Origin: CAVVSQ01 sp963848825
Lineage (GTDB): Bacteria; Planctomycetota; Planctomycetia; Gemmatales; Gemmataceae
Length of the DNA stretch: 64,000 nt
Direction of reading: 5' to 3'
Assembly (NCBI GenBank): GCA_963848825.1
Contig: CAWKFA010000002.1
Coordinates: 372,001 to 436,000 of the forward strand
Position numbers and translations under genes: made by a program. Positions 18,468-28,404 of the stretch are shown one piece after another. The notes beneath the pieces are model-generated. The model was not told the origin of the DNA and made no database searches. It saw only the letters and a list, made by a program, of their open reading frames with translations. Positions within the stretch are counted from its first letter, which is position 1, and each line of letters opens with the position of its first letter.

Positions 18468-19940
18468 CTAACTGCCTGACGCCGGCAAATAATTGAGCAG
18501 GCTGATGGAATGAATTTGGGCAAATGCTTCCAGGGATAATTGCAGCATCTGCTCGTAGGATTGCAGTTGCACGACGACTTTCGTGACATCGGCGCCGCTC
18601 TCGGTGCTGATCGTCTCTTGCGTTGACAACTGGACCTCTTTCAAGTGGGTTTGCAGCGAGGTGAGGCTTTGCAACGTGGCGGACTGTTGACCCATTGATT
18701 GCAGGACCTGCTGGTTCGTGTTGTCAAGCTCACCGAGCTGATTGGAAATAGCCTTGATTTGATCCGCGGATGACAGCTTGGTGACATTGTTAAGCAGGTC
18801 CCGCAAGTTGAAGAGTGTTTGGAAGGCGTCCCCCGTCCCAGGATATTTGATCGACTCGGTTCCGGTCCGCATCACCTTGGAGGTGTCAATGAAAGTAACG
18901 GCGCCTGGTTTTGCCATCGGTCGCGCTTTGGTCGGTCGCGAAGGTGAGGGGGGTTTGGGTAGCGCCGCCATCGATGGACATGGAGCCATCGGCCGTGATG
19001 GCGACATTGCCGCTATAGCCGGGAGTAATCGCGGTCGTATTCAGGAACACCGTGTCGCCGGCGGCATTGGTGACCTTCAGGTTCGTGGCGGCGCTGGTGA
19101 AACTGACGGGCGGGCCCCCGTCCAGGGAAATAGTGCCCGCGCTGCCATTGCCGCTGGTGTCCTGGATTTGCAACGAATGCGCACGGCCGGACCGAGAATC
19201 GTGTCGCCGGCAACGGAGTTGTCACCCGGTTGGATCCCGGCGCCTGGAGCAAAGCTGGTTGCGGTGTGGCTGATCGTGAGGGTCGCCTGGCCCGTGGCGC
19301 TATCGATCCCGGTGCCAGGGGTGGCCCCCGTCGAGCCCTGGAACGTCGCTGGCTGGCGATTCTGCTGCTGAAAGATTTGGTTGCCGGGATAATAAAGCTC
19401 GACTTGTTGGCCGTCGGCAACAATGGCCGACGTACCCGCGCTGTCTCCCTTGTAAGAAACGCCCTGAATATTGCCGGCGGCATCCTGGCTGGTGACATCG
19501 TACGGTCTGGTCGTGCTGGCACCTCCGCCAAACACATACGTGCCGTTATTCTGCGTATTGGCGACACTCACCAGGTTATTGATGAGACTGTTGACCTGCT
19601 GAGCCAGGGCCGTGAAGGCGGTGGGATCGTTAACGGAACTGCTGGCCTCGATGCCGATCGCCTTGGCTTGCGAAAAAATATCGTTAACCTGTTGCAAGGC
19701 GGACACACTCGTATTGAGCGCGGTCGTGGCCGTTTGAATGTTACCAAGATGCGCCCCCAGGCGCTGCTCCACGTCTCCATGGCTGAGAATGCTCAAGGCC
19801 GCGGTGGGATCGTCGGACACGTTGGCAAACTGCTGGCCGGTCGCCGCCTGGGCGTTCAGGGTCGTCAATTTTGCCGTGATCTGTTGGGTCGCGGCCAATG
19901 TGTTCTGATAAAGGGTCTGCATACCCACGCGCGTATCCAT
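18468..19940 (-). CDS. flgL: flagellar hook-associated protein 3 (FlgL), two frameshifts
   Basis: Start ATG 19940 (MDTRVGMQTLYQNTLAATQQ). The N-terminal flagellin-like helices (LNAQAATGQQFANVSDDPTA) and the first part of the D2 region (NNGTYVFGGGASTTRPYD) lie in one frame. The middle (GSAGTISLDGGPPVSFTSAA) is in a second frame from about 19175. The C-terminal helices (DAFQTLFNLRDLLNNV, then QEVQLS-like repeats and VVVQLQSYEQMLQLSLEAFA) are in a third from about 18910. Together they give the complete ~490-residue hook-filament junction protein. The gene follows flgK by 22 bp, the normal order. The two breaks look like single-base errors. Confidence 0.88.
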
Positions 19941-19962
19941 GATTACTCCCCTGGGCGGCCGT

Positions 19963-21932
19963 TTAGATGATGTGGAGCAGGGCCTGGACGGTCTGATTCA
20001 CCACCGACACGAACTGGGCAGACATTTGATACGACTGCTGGTATTGCACAAGCTGCATGAGGGCAGCGTTGGGATCGACGCCAACGGCGCTTTGAAGTTG
20101 ATTATTAAGCTGTTGTCCGAGCGCATCGAAGGCGGCGCTGTTGGTTTTCATGTTGGCCGTTTGGGTGCCCACGCTGCCGATGAGCCCTTCAAGAAACTGC
20201 GGAAGCGAGAGTGAGCCGTTGGCCAGGACCGGTTGCGTTTGCAAGGCGACCATCTTGGCCAGGTTGGAGCTGTCGCCGGCCTGGCCGGTGCCGGACGTGG
20301 CCAGTAATTGCGGATTGCCGAGCAGGTTGGGATTTACCCGCAAATCGCCGGCGGTGCCGCCCACAAAAAAGGTGTTAAGACCAAGACCCGTTAGCAGGTT
20401 TGCCGAGTCGGCATGAGCCGCTACGTTTACTGTAAAGGAGTCGCTCGCAGCCACGGTTCCGGCGGCCAATTGCACGCTCACACCGTTCACGGCCGCGCTG
20501 GCGGTGCCAGGCGCGTAACCTTGGCCCACGTTGATGGAGCTCAGCAAAGTGCCCGCCGCATTGTGCACGTTCATCATCAGATTGGGTGTGACGCCAATTG
20601 TGCCGGGACCGGAAAAACTATAGGAAAGCGCATCATCGGCGTTGCCCGTATAGTGGCCAGCGATGGTGGCCGCCGTGCTGCCCGTGATGGTCTGCGTGTC
20701 GGGAGAGGTCGACACGCCGCCGGAAAAATCGAAGGCAAAGCCAGGCCTGGCCAGCAAGTTGAGAGTGCCGGCCTGGGGATCAACCACGGCTTGCATGTTG
20801 GGTATAGTGCTGATGGCCGCCGCAACGCCCGCCAGGCTTTGCGTTTTCGGATCGATGGTCACTTTATTCAAAGTGCGTTGGCCGGTCGCGGTGTTCGTGA
20901 CCGTGATGTATAAAGAGCCAGATTGCGGCGGGAAAGCCAGGTTTTGCGTCGCCAGTGGCTGGTTGGTGTTGGTTACCGGTCGCAAGCTGCTCAAGGAAGT
21001 GAACGGTCCATTCAAGCCAAAGCCGGTGGCTTGTAGTTGATCGAATTGGGATGCGAGCGCCTGGGTGAAGGTATCGAGCTGTGTTTGGACGGCAGGCAGC
21101 GTTGTGTTGTGTAACGTAATGACGCCGCCCAGCTGGCCGCCGCTGACGTCGATCGGCTGCGTGGCCTCTGAAGAATTGATGAGAATTTGTCCGTGACTAT
21201 CGTCCGCCAGACTTAGCGTGGCCGCCTGGTTGTCGAGCACGAGTGGGGAGCCGCCGGCAAAGACACTGATCTGGTTATTGGACTGGGCGACGGTGTTGAC
21301 GTCGACCAGTTTGGCCAGGCCGGACAGCGCCTGGTCGCGCTGATCGAGAAGTCCGTTGATATTGGCGCCGCTGAGCGTGCCCTGATGAATTTGCTGGTTG
21401 AGGCTGGCAATCTGTGCGGAGAGGTTATTAATTGAGCCGACCTGCGTCTTGGCCTGGGCGAGCAGTGCGCTGCTCATTTCATTGAGGTTGGTGACCGTTT
21501 GATTGAGCTGATCGGTCACGTCCCGGGCAGCCGCCACGACAATCTGGCGCTGCGTGGAATTGGTCGGTTCGGTCGTGAGCGTTTCCATCTGGGTGAAGAG
21601 GTTGCCGATGGCGTCATGTAAAGAACCCGTGCCGGTAGCCAGGTAGGTTTGCAGTTGATTTAAGCCGTCGAGTTGCGTGGCGGAGTTGCTCGACGCCGAA
21701 GTGTTTTTAACGACTGCCTGTTCGAGTGCTTGATTGACGTCCCGGGTAATGTTCGCAATCTGGACGCCCGTGCCCACCGAGTTGCGCCGGCCGAAGTGGA
21801 GATTCCCTCGACCAGGCTAGCCACCTGATTATGATAGTTCGGCGTGTTGGCGTTGTTGATGTTCTGCCCGGTGAGATCCAGCAAACGCTGGTTAACGAGC
21901 AGACCGGACAGGCCGATGGTTAACGCGGACAT
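19963..21932 (-). CDS. flgK: flagellar hook-associated protein 1 (FlgK), one frameshift
   Basis: The start MSALTIGLSGLLVNQRLLDL and the rod-type N-terminal motif NINNANTPNYHNQ lie in one frame. Near 21780 the reading moves to the frame that carries the rest (VQIANITRDVNQALEQAVVK, TQMETLTTEPTNSTQRQIVV, LNQQIHQG, LLDQRDQALSGLAKLVDVN). The C-terminal helix is LMQLVQYQQSYQMSAQFVSV. Total about 655 residues, a normal FlgK length. It forms the first hook-filament junction ring with FlgL. Four bases separate it from flgN upstream. Confidence 0.9.
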
Positions 21933-21936
21933 TGGC

Positions 21937-22461
21937 TCACCCGTGAATGTGAATCAGGGGACGATAATCGAGCGATTCGCTCTTGCCGGCCGGACCATAG
22001 CGGCCGGAGCCAACGGACGTATTGGTGAGGTCGCGCAGGATCCGGCGGTAGGCGCCGAGATGCACGCGCAGATGAACGGAGACACGATAGTTGATCCCCG
22101 CCACTTCCTCGGCCAATTGGCGAAGACGTTCGGCTTCGGCCGCCAGGTCAACTTGATCGTCTGCGGGCAGCGAGGCGAGGACGCGCGTCAGCGTTACTTC
22201 CCTGGCAGGCAGGTGTACATGGCTCGCGGCGGCTTCGCGAAACCATTGGCGCCGAACCTCGATCTCGTGAAGTAGCCTGGCGAACTCGCCATGACTCGCG
22301 AGCGCCGGCATAAAGGCGGCAAAGTCAGGCAAGTTAAACCCTTCTTGCACGGCGCGGACCAGGGGTAGCGCCGCGGCCAGTAGTTCCAGCTCGTGGCGCA
22401 GATGTGCCGCGCACAGTTGGGCCAGGCCAACCTCGGGAGCGACGGCCGTTGGGGCGTTCAT
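21937..22461 (-). CDS. flgN: FlgN-like flagellar export chaperone
   Basis: A 174-residue, mostly helical protein with heptad-like leucine spacing (LAQLCAAHLRHELELLAAAL, DLAAEAERLRQLAEEVAG). It ends with a GRYGPAGKSES segment that resembles the C-terminal tail of FlgN proteins. FlgN chaperones FlgK and FlgL, and the gene sits directly upstream of both. Its ATG overlaps the flgJ stop (ATGA, 22458-22461), so translation is probably coupled. Sequence similarity in this family is weak, so the call leans on position as well as on the tail motif. Confidence 0.75.
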   Translation of the reverse strand: MNAPTAVAPEVGLAQLCAAHLRHELELLAAALPLVRAVQEGFNLPDFAAFMPALASHGEFARLLHEIEVRRQWFREAAASHVHLPAREVTLTRVLASLPADDQVDLAAEAERLRQLAEEVAGINYRVSVHLRVHLGAYRRILRDLTNTSVGSGRYGPAGKSESLDYRPLIHIHG

Positions 22462-22766
22462 GATCCGTTGCTCCGCTGCTCAATGTTTTTCTGAATAAGT
22501 TCGCTAATTCCCAGGCTCCCGCGCTGCGCCATGTGTTGGCCAATGAAATGGTCGAAGAGGCCGCCCATGATGTCGGTGGGATCATGGCCAAAAAGTCCCT
22601 GCCCCTGATTCAGGGTTTGCCGCATTTGCTTGAGAAGCATCGAGGCAAACATGCTTTCGAAAGCCTGGCCCGCGTCACGCCCCGTCGCTTTGGGGTTGCT
22701 GCGCGGATCCATGGACAAGTTCGGGGCCGGCGGGGCGGACAGCCCGATGTTTGGGTTTATCTGCAC
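22458..22766 (-). CDS. flgJ: FlgJ-type rod-binding protein (rod domain only)
   Basis: A 102-residue protein matching only the N-terminal rod-binding domain of FlgJ: AGQAFESMFASMLLKQMRQT, then GLFGHDPTDIMGGLFDHFIGQ and HMAQRGSLGISELIQKN. The muramidase domain of enterobacterial FlgJ is absent, as in many other phyla. It would act as a scaffold for rod assembly in the periplasm. The ribosome site is aaggaaagga. Its stop overlaps the flgN start. Confidence 0.85.
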   Translation of the reverse strand: MQINPNIGLSAPPAPNLSMDPRSNPKATGRDAGQAFESMFASMLLKQMRQTLNQGQGLFGHDPTDIMGGLFDHFIGQHMAQRGSLGISELIQKNIEQRSNGS

Positions 22767-22829
22767 GAGGAAATCCTTTCCTTGGCGGGCGCCTGAGGTA
22801 CTCTCTGGGCTTTAGCGGCAAGCACTGCT

Positions 22830-23977
22830 TTACATGAATACCAATTCGGCATGGAGGGCACCCAGTCTTTTGAGGGCCTGAAAAATAACGATCATGTCGC
22901 GCGGCGAGGCACCCAGGGCGTTCAGCGCCGGGCCAGGTCGCTGACCGTCATCGTCTCCTCCACCACCCGCACCGTATTGCCCTGTTCGGTGACACCCAGT
23001 TGCGCGCGTGGCAAGACCTTGGTCTTGCCTCTGCTATAAGGCAGGGGCTGCGACACCACGGGCTCGTTGCTGGTGACGATGGCCAGGTTGCCGTGTGTGA
23101 CCGCGACCGTGGAGATCTTGACCTGGTGGCCCGCCACGATGGTGCCGGTACGTTCATTAATGACGACACGGGCCGGCGAATCCGGCGTGATTTCCAGGAG
23201 CATGATGTCGCTGATGAAGGAAACCATGTTGGTGCTGCGTTCCGTGGGGACGAAAATATGCACCGTGCCGGAGTCGACCGTAAAAGCCGAGCCCGCGAAC
23301 CTCTCGTTGATCACCTTCGCGATAGCGCGCGCCGTTTCATAGTCAGGCTCACGAAGGAGGATCTTGAGTTGGCCGTTGCAACCGACCTTGCCGCGTGCCT
23401 CGGCCACGACGATTGGCCCATTGGCGACGCGGCCAACGGTTGGATGATTCTTTTGAGCGGCGGCAGCGGTGCCAGTGCCGCCGCCCGAAGCTGTAAACAG
23501 AAAGCCTCCCACGGACACCGGGCCCTGCGCCACCACATATTCCACGCCGTCAACCCCCTTGAGCGGCGTGAGAATCAAAATTCCATTATCCAGGCTGGTG
23601 GCATCGTCGAGGGCGGATACCGTGACGTCAATGCGACTGCCGATACGGGCGACCGGCCCTAGCTCGGCCGTTACCATGACCGCGGCGATATTGCCCGATT
23701 TGAAAACACTGTCCCCTTTGAGGTCCGCCTGAATTTTCGTGGTCACCATGAAGCGCTGCAGCATATCGACCGCAACTTGCTGGGTAAATGTACTCTTGCT
23801 GCCGGTGCCATTGAGCCCAACCACGAGGCCAAAGCCAATAAGGTGATTGCTCTGCGATCCTTCCAGGTCGGTGATATCCTTGATGCGCACGCCGCCCTGC
23901 GCGACGGAAGGTACCAGGCCGATCAGGACGGCCAAGAACAACACCAGACTAATCCTGACGAGCCGTTGTCTGTTCAT
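22830..23977 (-). CDS. flgI: flagellar P-ring protein (FlgI), one frameshift at the C-terminus
   Basis: Start ATG 23977 gives a signal peptide (MNRQRLVRISLVLFLAVLIG). The body shows the family signatures: VRIKDITDLEGSQSNHLIGF, GLVVGLNGTGSK, NIAAVMVTAELGP, RIDVTVSALDDATSL, ARVVINERTGTIVAGHQVKI. The frame stops at 22922 right after TVSDLAR. Adding one G to the CCCGG run there continues it into ALNALGASPRDMIVIFQALK, the expected FlgI tail, ending at 22830. I therefore extend the gene to 22830. It forms the periplasmic P ring around the rod. 68 bp after flgH. Confidence 0.9.
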
Positions 23978-24045
23978 CCGTACTTTCCTTTTCTCATTTG
24001 CCAGGCCTCGACAGGAGTTTCCTGTCTTCCCATGGTCCGGGCCTT

Positions 24046-24672
24046 TCAAAACGGCCATAGCTTGTTAACCACGCGACCTCCCCAGCCATGGTTCGTGTAA
24101 CTTGATTCGGGACCTTTGCCCTCATAGATAATGCGCAGGTCGGCCAAAAACTGCGACTGCAGGGTGTTCGCCGGCCCAATGTCGGCCGGACGTACAATCC
24201 CCTGCAGGCGTAAAACACGCATCTCGCGCGTGATCATGCGTTGCCGGTAACCTTCCACCACCAGGTTGCCATTGGGCAGCACATTGACGACCAAAAAAGA
24301 CATCCGATCGGTGAACTTACGGTCGATGCTGCTGTTGTTGTTGCCCGTAAACGTACGCGCCGAAGAGGAATTCAAGTCAATGCCATAGCCAAAGCTTCGC
24401 AACACTCCCGCCAGCGCGGAAGAACTTCCCTTGCCGCCAAAATTCATGTCCGAGCTGGTTTTCTTGTCGAGTTCGCGTTTTTCCTGGGCGTCAAAGCCGG
24501 TGGTTTCTTCAATGAACACCGTCAAGACGTCACCCACGTTACGTGCCCGATAGTCGTGAAACATCTCGACAGTATTCCTGTCGCGGCGGTCCCAAAGAGT
24601 TTGGGCAACGAGTCGCTCCGGGCACGCCGCGAGCAAAACCAGGAGTGACCAAAGGCACCATGTCCACCGCAT
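24046..24672 (-). CDS. flgH: flagellar L-ring protein (FlgH)
   Basis: A 208-residue protein. The N-terminus reads as a lipoprotein signal with a LAAC lipobox at Cys17. The body carries the FlgH signatures ARNVGDVLTVFIEETTGFDA, FTDRMSFLVVNVLPNGNLVV with EGYRQRMITREMRVLRLQGI, and VRPADIGPANTLQSQFLADL with RIIYEGKG. It forms the outer-membrane ring through which the rod passes, in keeping with a Gram-negative type envelope. Lies between flgA (23 bp) and flgI (68 bp). Uninterrupted frame. Confidence 0.93.
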   Translation of the reverse strand: MRWTWCLWSLLVLLAACPERLVAQTLWDRRDRNTVEMFHDYRARNVGDVLTVFIEETTGFDAQEKRELDKKTSSDMNFGGKGSSSALAGVLRSFGYGIDLNSSSARTFTGNNNSSIDRKFTDRMSFLVVNVLPNGNLVVEGYRQRMITREMRVLRLQGIVRPADIGPANTLQSQFLADLRIIYEGKGPESSYTNHGWGGRVVNKLWPF

Positions 24673-24695
24673 AGCGCAATCCTCAAAGACGGCTG

Positions 24696-25574
24696 CTAAT
24701 AATCCACCAGGATCGCGCCGCTGGCGTCGATCCTGCCATGGACTGTCCGGTTCGATTCCACGTTGCGCACGCGAATGATGTCGCCAATCCGACCATTTTG
24801 CGTGGCTTCACCGGCGGCCTCGATGCGGGCCGAGCCGATGGTGGCGATGATCTTCACGTTATCGCCGGTCTTGACAAAGAACTCGCGGGAGGCCGACGCT
24901 GGCATCGTGAATACCGCGGGGCGCACGGCCTGTTTGTCGGCCGCCATCACAGGGGCAGGTTCAAATTCGGTGATCGCGAAGGAAACAGGCACTACCTCGC
25001 GCGTCTTGCCACCCACGGTGATGGCGACTTCCACCAGGGCACGGTCGGCGCCAGGCGCCAGTGGCCCCTTCAGCCTGGCCTCCAGGTGGACACGCTCGCC
25101 GGCACGCAACTGGACACCCGGGCTACTGACCCCTTTGCTGGGCGTAAAGGTCGCGTGGGCCGCGTCACCTGGATAATTGGCACGCAATGTTCGCTCGGCA
25201 GCCGTGAGGATTTGGCGCAGCGCCGCCGGCGCCGCGCTCTCTTCGACCAGGGCGCGCTGAGCTCCGCCGAGGCGAAATTGCGTCGTTTCGAGGCCGGCCA
25301 GCAGGATGCGAAAGCGCACCTGCTCGACGAGTACTGTCACATAGGCGGCGCCAAGTTTCAGTTCGGCGACATCAAGCTTTTCCAGGCGCGCCTGCAAATA
25401 AGCAGGTCCGCCACTGATCCTCGCGATCTGCCCCAGGGTAATCAGCGTGTCATCGACAACGGCCTGGGGAAAGAGCGTGATGGTCACGGGTTCTTGGCCG
25501 AACGCGATCGCGCCGATACCACACCAGGCGGTCAGCCCGAGAAATACGGCAACAATTTTGGCTGGGAGAGTCAT
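24696..25574 (-). CDS. flgA: flagellar P-ring assembly chaperone (FlgA)
   Basis: A 292-residue protein with a signal peptide (MTLPAKIVAVFLGLTAWCG). The C-terminal half holds the FlgA/SAF-type domain: VQLRAGERVHLEARLKGP, ASREFFVKTGDNVKIIATIG and the closing RIGDIIRVRNVESNRTVHGR then ILVDY. FlgA helps FlgI assemble the P ring in the periplasm. Its position between flgG (6 bp) and flgH (23 bp) supports the call. Uninterrupted frame. Confidence 0.92.
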   Translation of the reverse strand: MTLPAKIVAVFLGLTAWCGIGAIAFGQEPVTITLFPQAVVDDTLITLGQIARISGGPAYLQARLEKLDVAELKLGAAYVTVLVEQVRFRILLAGLETTQFRLGGAQRALVEESAAPAALRQILTAAERTLRANYPGDAAHATFTPSKGVSSPGVQLRAGERVHLEARLKGPLAPGADRALVEVAITVGGKTREVVPVSFAITEFEPAPVMAADKQAVRPAVFTMPASASREFFVKTGDNVKIIATIGSARIEAAGEATQNGRIGDIIRVRNVESNRTVHGRIDASGAILVDY

Positions 25575-25580
25575 GTGGGC

Positions 25581-26372
25581 TTACCTGACGAGACTGGTGC
25601 TCGCGGACAACATCTGATCGGCTGTTTGCACGGCCTTGGTATTGAACTCATAAGCCCTTTGGGCCTGAATGAGGTTCACCATCTCCGCGACAACATCCAC
25701 ATTGGACTGTTCCAGGAAACCGCCCTGGATCTGTCCGGTGCCGCTTTGACCTGGCGTAACGGTCTGGGCCGTGCCGGACGCCGGCGTTTCGGTGTAAAGG
25801 TTGCGGCCCTGGGCGCTCAGCCCGGCGGGATTTGGAAAGCGGGTGACCGTGAGCTTGCCAATTTGCGTAGCGGTGGTGGGAGAACCAGCCGTCGTGGCGC
25901 TTACCGTACCGTCGGCACCGATGGAGACCGTTATCACGTCGGTTGGGAAGGTCATTTGGGGTTGAACGAAATAGCCGTCGGCCGTCACGAGCTGGTTATT
26001 GGAGTTCAGCCGAAAAGTACCGTCGCGCGTATAGGCGAAGCCGCCCGCCGGATTGGTAATCTGGAAAAAGCCATCGCCCTGGATGGCCATGTCGAGGTTA
26101 TTGCCGGTGTTGGTCAAGGTGCCGGTCGCGAAGGACCGCGTCGTGCCGGCGACCTTGACACCATTGCCCACCTGTATGCCGGTCGGCACCTGTTGGCCCT
26201 GCGTGGACACGGAGCCGGGCTGTCGCAGGGTCGAATAAATCAGGTCTTGAAACTCAATCGTGCTGCGCTTGAAAGCGGTGGTGTTCAAGTTCGCCAGGTT
26301 GTTGGCCGTGTTATCGAGCACCATTTGCTGTGCTGCCATGCCGGTTGCGCTGCTGTTGAAGGCTCTGAGCAT
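25581..26372 (-). CDS. flgG: flagellar distal rod protein (FlgG)
   Basis: 263 residues starting MLRAFNSSATGMAAQQMVLD. The rod-family motif NTANNLANLNTTAFKRS is near the N-terminus. Other landmarks are QGDGFFQITNPAGGFAYTRD, GTFRLNSNNQLVTADGYFV and the C-terminal EQSNVDVVAEMVNLIQAQRA with YEFNTKAVQTADQML. Length and motifs match the distal rod protein. It stacks on the proximal rod inside the P and L rings. Uninterrupted frame, 37 bp after flgF. Confidence 0.94.
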   Translation of the reverse strand: MLRAFNSSATGMAAQQMVLDNTANNLANLNTTAFKRSTIEFQDLIYSTLRQPGSVSTQGQQVPTGIQVGNGVKVAGTTRSFATGTLTNTGNNLDMAIQGDGFFQITNPAGGFAYTRDGTFRLNSNNQLVTADGYFVQPQMTFPTDVITVSIGADGTVSATTAGSPTTATQIGKLTVTRFPNPAGLSAQGRNLYTETPASGTAQTVTPGQSGTGQIQGGFLEQSNVDVVAEMVNLIQAQRAYEFNTKAVQTADQMLSASTSLVR

Positions 26373-26409
26373 AGAGAATCCTTTCCGTCATGGGTGAGGA
26401 GCCGGGAGA

Positions 26410-27150
26410 TTACGCCCCGTTGGCCTGGGGCCGCGTGTTTTGCGCTATGGCATCGGAGAGCGCTTGCATGGCCTTGCCGGCCGCTTCATAGAAGCGCATG
26501 CCCAACATCATCGACACCATTTCTTGCACCGGTTGAACATTCGACCCTTCGCGATAGCCCTGTTCCACGGTGACCGTCGGGGCCGGCGTGCGCGGGCCAT
26601 CGCCTTCAAAGAGGGTCGGCCCTACTCGGCGCAGGGATGAGGAGCTGGCAAAACTGGCCAGTTGCAAGCGCCCAACCTGGGCCCCGTTGACGGAAATGGT
26701 GCCGTCAGGTTCCATCGTAATGTTGCCGGCGTCGGCAGGGATGGACAGGCCGCCGCCCTGGCTACTGACACGATAGCCACCCCCGCGCGTCTGCAGTTCG
26801 CCGCCTGGGCCTCGTTCAAAAGACCCGTTGCGGGTGTAGAGTGGGCCGTTGGGTCCTTGTAAAACGAAAAACGCGTCGCCATGGATGGCGACATCCAACG
26901 GGTTATTCGTCTGTTGGAGCGGGCCCGGTTCCAAATAAAGATAAGAGCTCATATTGTGCGCGGGCGGTGGTGGCGCCGTCGCGGAGTCGTCGCCGGACGC
27001 CGGCATAGTAGACGCGGCGGTGGCCTCGAAGATCAGCCCTTGCCGTCTATAACCAGGAGTTGTGGCGTGGACGAGGTTTTCCGACACGATTTCATGATTG
27101 CGCGAGGCCATTTCCATGGCGCCCGCCACGCTGTAAATCCCTCGAAGCAT
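26410..27150 (-). CDS. flgF: flagellar rod protein of the FlgF/FlgG type (FlgF)
   Basis: Start taken at ATG 27150, behind ggaagga; the frame is open further but without a good site. The 246 residues begin MLRGIYSVAGAMEMASRNHE, with the rod motif VSENLVHATTPGYRRQG. Then come DVAIHGDAFFVLQGPNGPLY, TRNGSFERGPGGELQT and the C-terminal EGSNVQPVQEMVSMMLGMRF. As a second FlgG-like gene directly ahead of flgG it is best called flgF, the proximal rod. It is the first gene of the operon that runs down to flgL. Confidence 0.88.
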   Translation of the reverse strand: MLRGIYSVAGAMEMASRNHEIVSENLVHATTPGYRRQGLIFEATAASTMPASGDDSATAPPPPAHNMSSYLYLEPGPLQQTNNPLDVAIHGDAFFVLQGPNGPLYTRNGSFERGPGGELQTRGGGYRVSSQGGGLSIPADAGNITMEPDGTISVNGAQVGRLQLASFASSSSLRRVGPTLFEGDGPRTPAPTVTVEQGYREGSNVQPVQEMVSMMLGMRFYEAAGKAMQALSDAIAQNTRPQANGA

Positions 27151-27783
27151 CGCGAATTCCTTCCATGGAACGTCGGACGTCGGCAAAAAGGCTCCAGGCA
27201 GTCTGTGATCCACGGACGCCATTCCTTGGCGATTTTGCGGAACGTGCCTGTTGCCAACATTGCAGAAGAGCATTTCCAATGCCGGCCATCAGAACAGATA
27301 GCGTTGTAAAGATTTAATTCTTTTGAGGTCAATGACTTGCGAACTGTACTAAAGCTCGGACGCGGCCGTCCCGAGTGTGGAAATGCGAAAGAAATGCATC
27401 CTCGAATGGAACATTGTTCCAGGGTCAGAGGAATCGTTTGGCCGCCGGACCGAAGTCGGTGAGGCCTGGATAATTTGGTGAAGCAGGCCCATCGTGAAAA
27501 ACACGATTTTCGGTTCAACTTACAGGTAACCTCCGTCGCCGAATCGCAAACCTTTATTGAACATCGATTTACAAACAAACGTCTGTGCAGAACACCCAAA
27601 ACACCGAGTTTGCCAAGACGTTATTTTGGGGCCAAAGTTAGACGGCGAAGCGAAATCCGGTCCGCGAGCCCTTGCTGAGGGCCCTTCGGGCTGTTACCAT
27701 CAAGGTGCGAACAAACCGGTGTCCTCTCCCCCCGGCAATCCATTGTGCGTTTGGAATACCAGTCAGCTGGTTGCCGGTTAATT
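27151..27783. other. divergent promoter region of the flagellar operon
   Basis: About 630 bp between flgF (minus) and the EVE gene (plus). It should contain the flagellar operon promoter. I looked for a sigma-54 -24/-12 pair (GG and GC ten bases apart with flanking TGGCA/TTGC) upstream of flgF and did not find a convincing one. No RNA gene or repeat is recognised. Confidence 0.45.
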
Positions 27784-28215
27784 ATGCCCGTGAAAAAGAT
27801 TAACCCTGGTATGTGGCTCTTTAAAGAAGAACCCAGCCATTTCAGCTATGCGGACTTGGAGAAGGAGGGTTCGACGATCTGGAGCGGTGTAAAAAACAGC
27901 CTGGCTCGTCAGAACCTGCGAAAAGTGCAGCGCGGGGACCGCATTCTCTACTACCACACGGGTAAGGAACGCGCCATCGTTGGCGAAATGCAGGCGACAT
28001 CGGGGCCGCAGGCCGGAGCATCACCCGATGATCCCAAGGCGGTGGCCATCAAAGTCAAAGCAGTCCGCCGCTGGGCGACACCGCTGACGTTGGACATTGT
28101 GAAAAAGGATCCGCTGCTCAAAACTTGGGACTTGGTGCGCTTGCCCCGTTTATCGGTGATGGCCGTAAGTCCCGAGCAATGGCGGCGGCTGGAGGAACTC
28201 GCGGGCCGGCCTTGA
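27784..28215 (+). CDS. EVE domain-containing protein
   Basis: 143 residues. The EVE/PUA-like fold is recognised from MWLFKEEPSHFSYADLEK near the start, STIWSGVKNSLARQNLRKV, GDRILYYHTGKERAIVGEMQ and the final LVRLPRLSVMAVSPEQWRRL. Family members (relatives of thymocyte nuclear protein 1) bind modified nucleotides in DNA or RNA; the target here is unknown. Monocistronic by spacing, divergent from the flagellar operon. Uninterrupted frame. Confidence 0.9.
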   Translation: MPVKKINPGMWLFKEEPSHFSYADLEKEGSTIWSGVKNSLARQNLRKVQRGDRILYYHTGKERAIVGEMQATSGPQAGASPDDPKAVAIKVKAVRRWATPLTLDIVKKDPLLKTWDLVRLPRLSVMAVSPEQWRRLEELAGRP

Positions 28216-28404
28216 AAGCGCCTGCGACTTGCTAGAATGTAAAATATTGCCACGGACAGGCATTTACCATGGAAAGATTCGCAGGTCAGGCGGCTGTTAA
28301 ATAAGCCCGCCACTTTTCTTTTTGAGTTCGTGCCTATAATGCACGTGTGTACTAATGGATTTATGTACACTTTGATCGGCGAATAGCTAAAAGAACCGCT
28401 TTTT

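Noticed and set aside
24738..26573. A 611-codon plus-strand frame across flgA and flgG
   Set aside because: Antisense shadow of clearly recognised flagellar genes in GC-rich DNA.
27200..27290. Sigma-54 promoter for the flagellar operon
   Set aside because: TGG and TGC elements occur on the minus strand, but the GG to GC distance is not the required ten bases.
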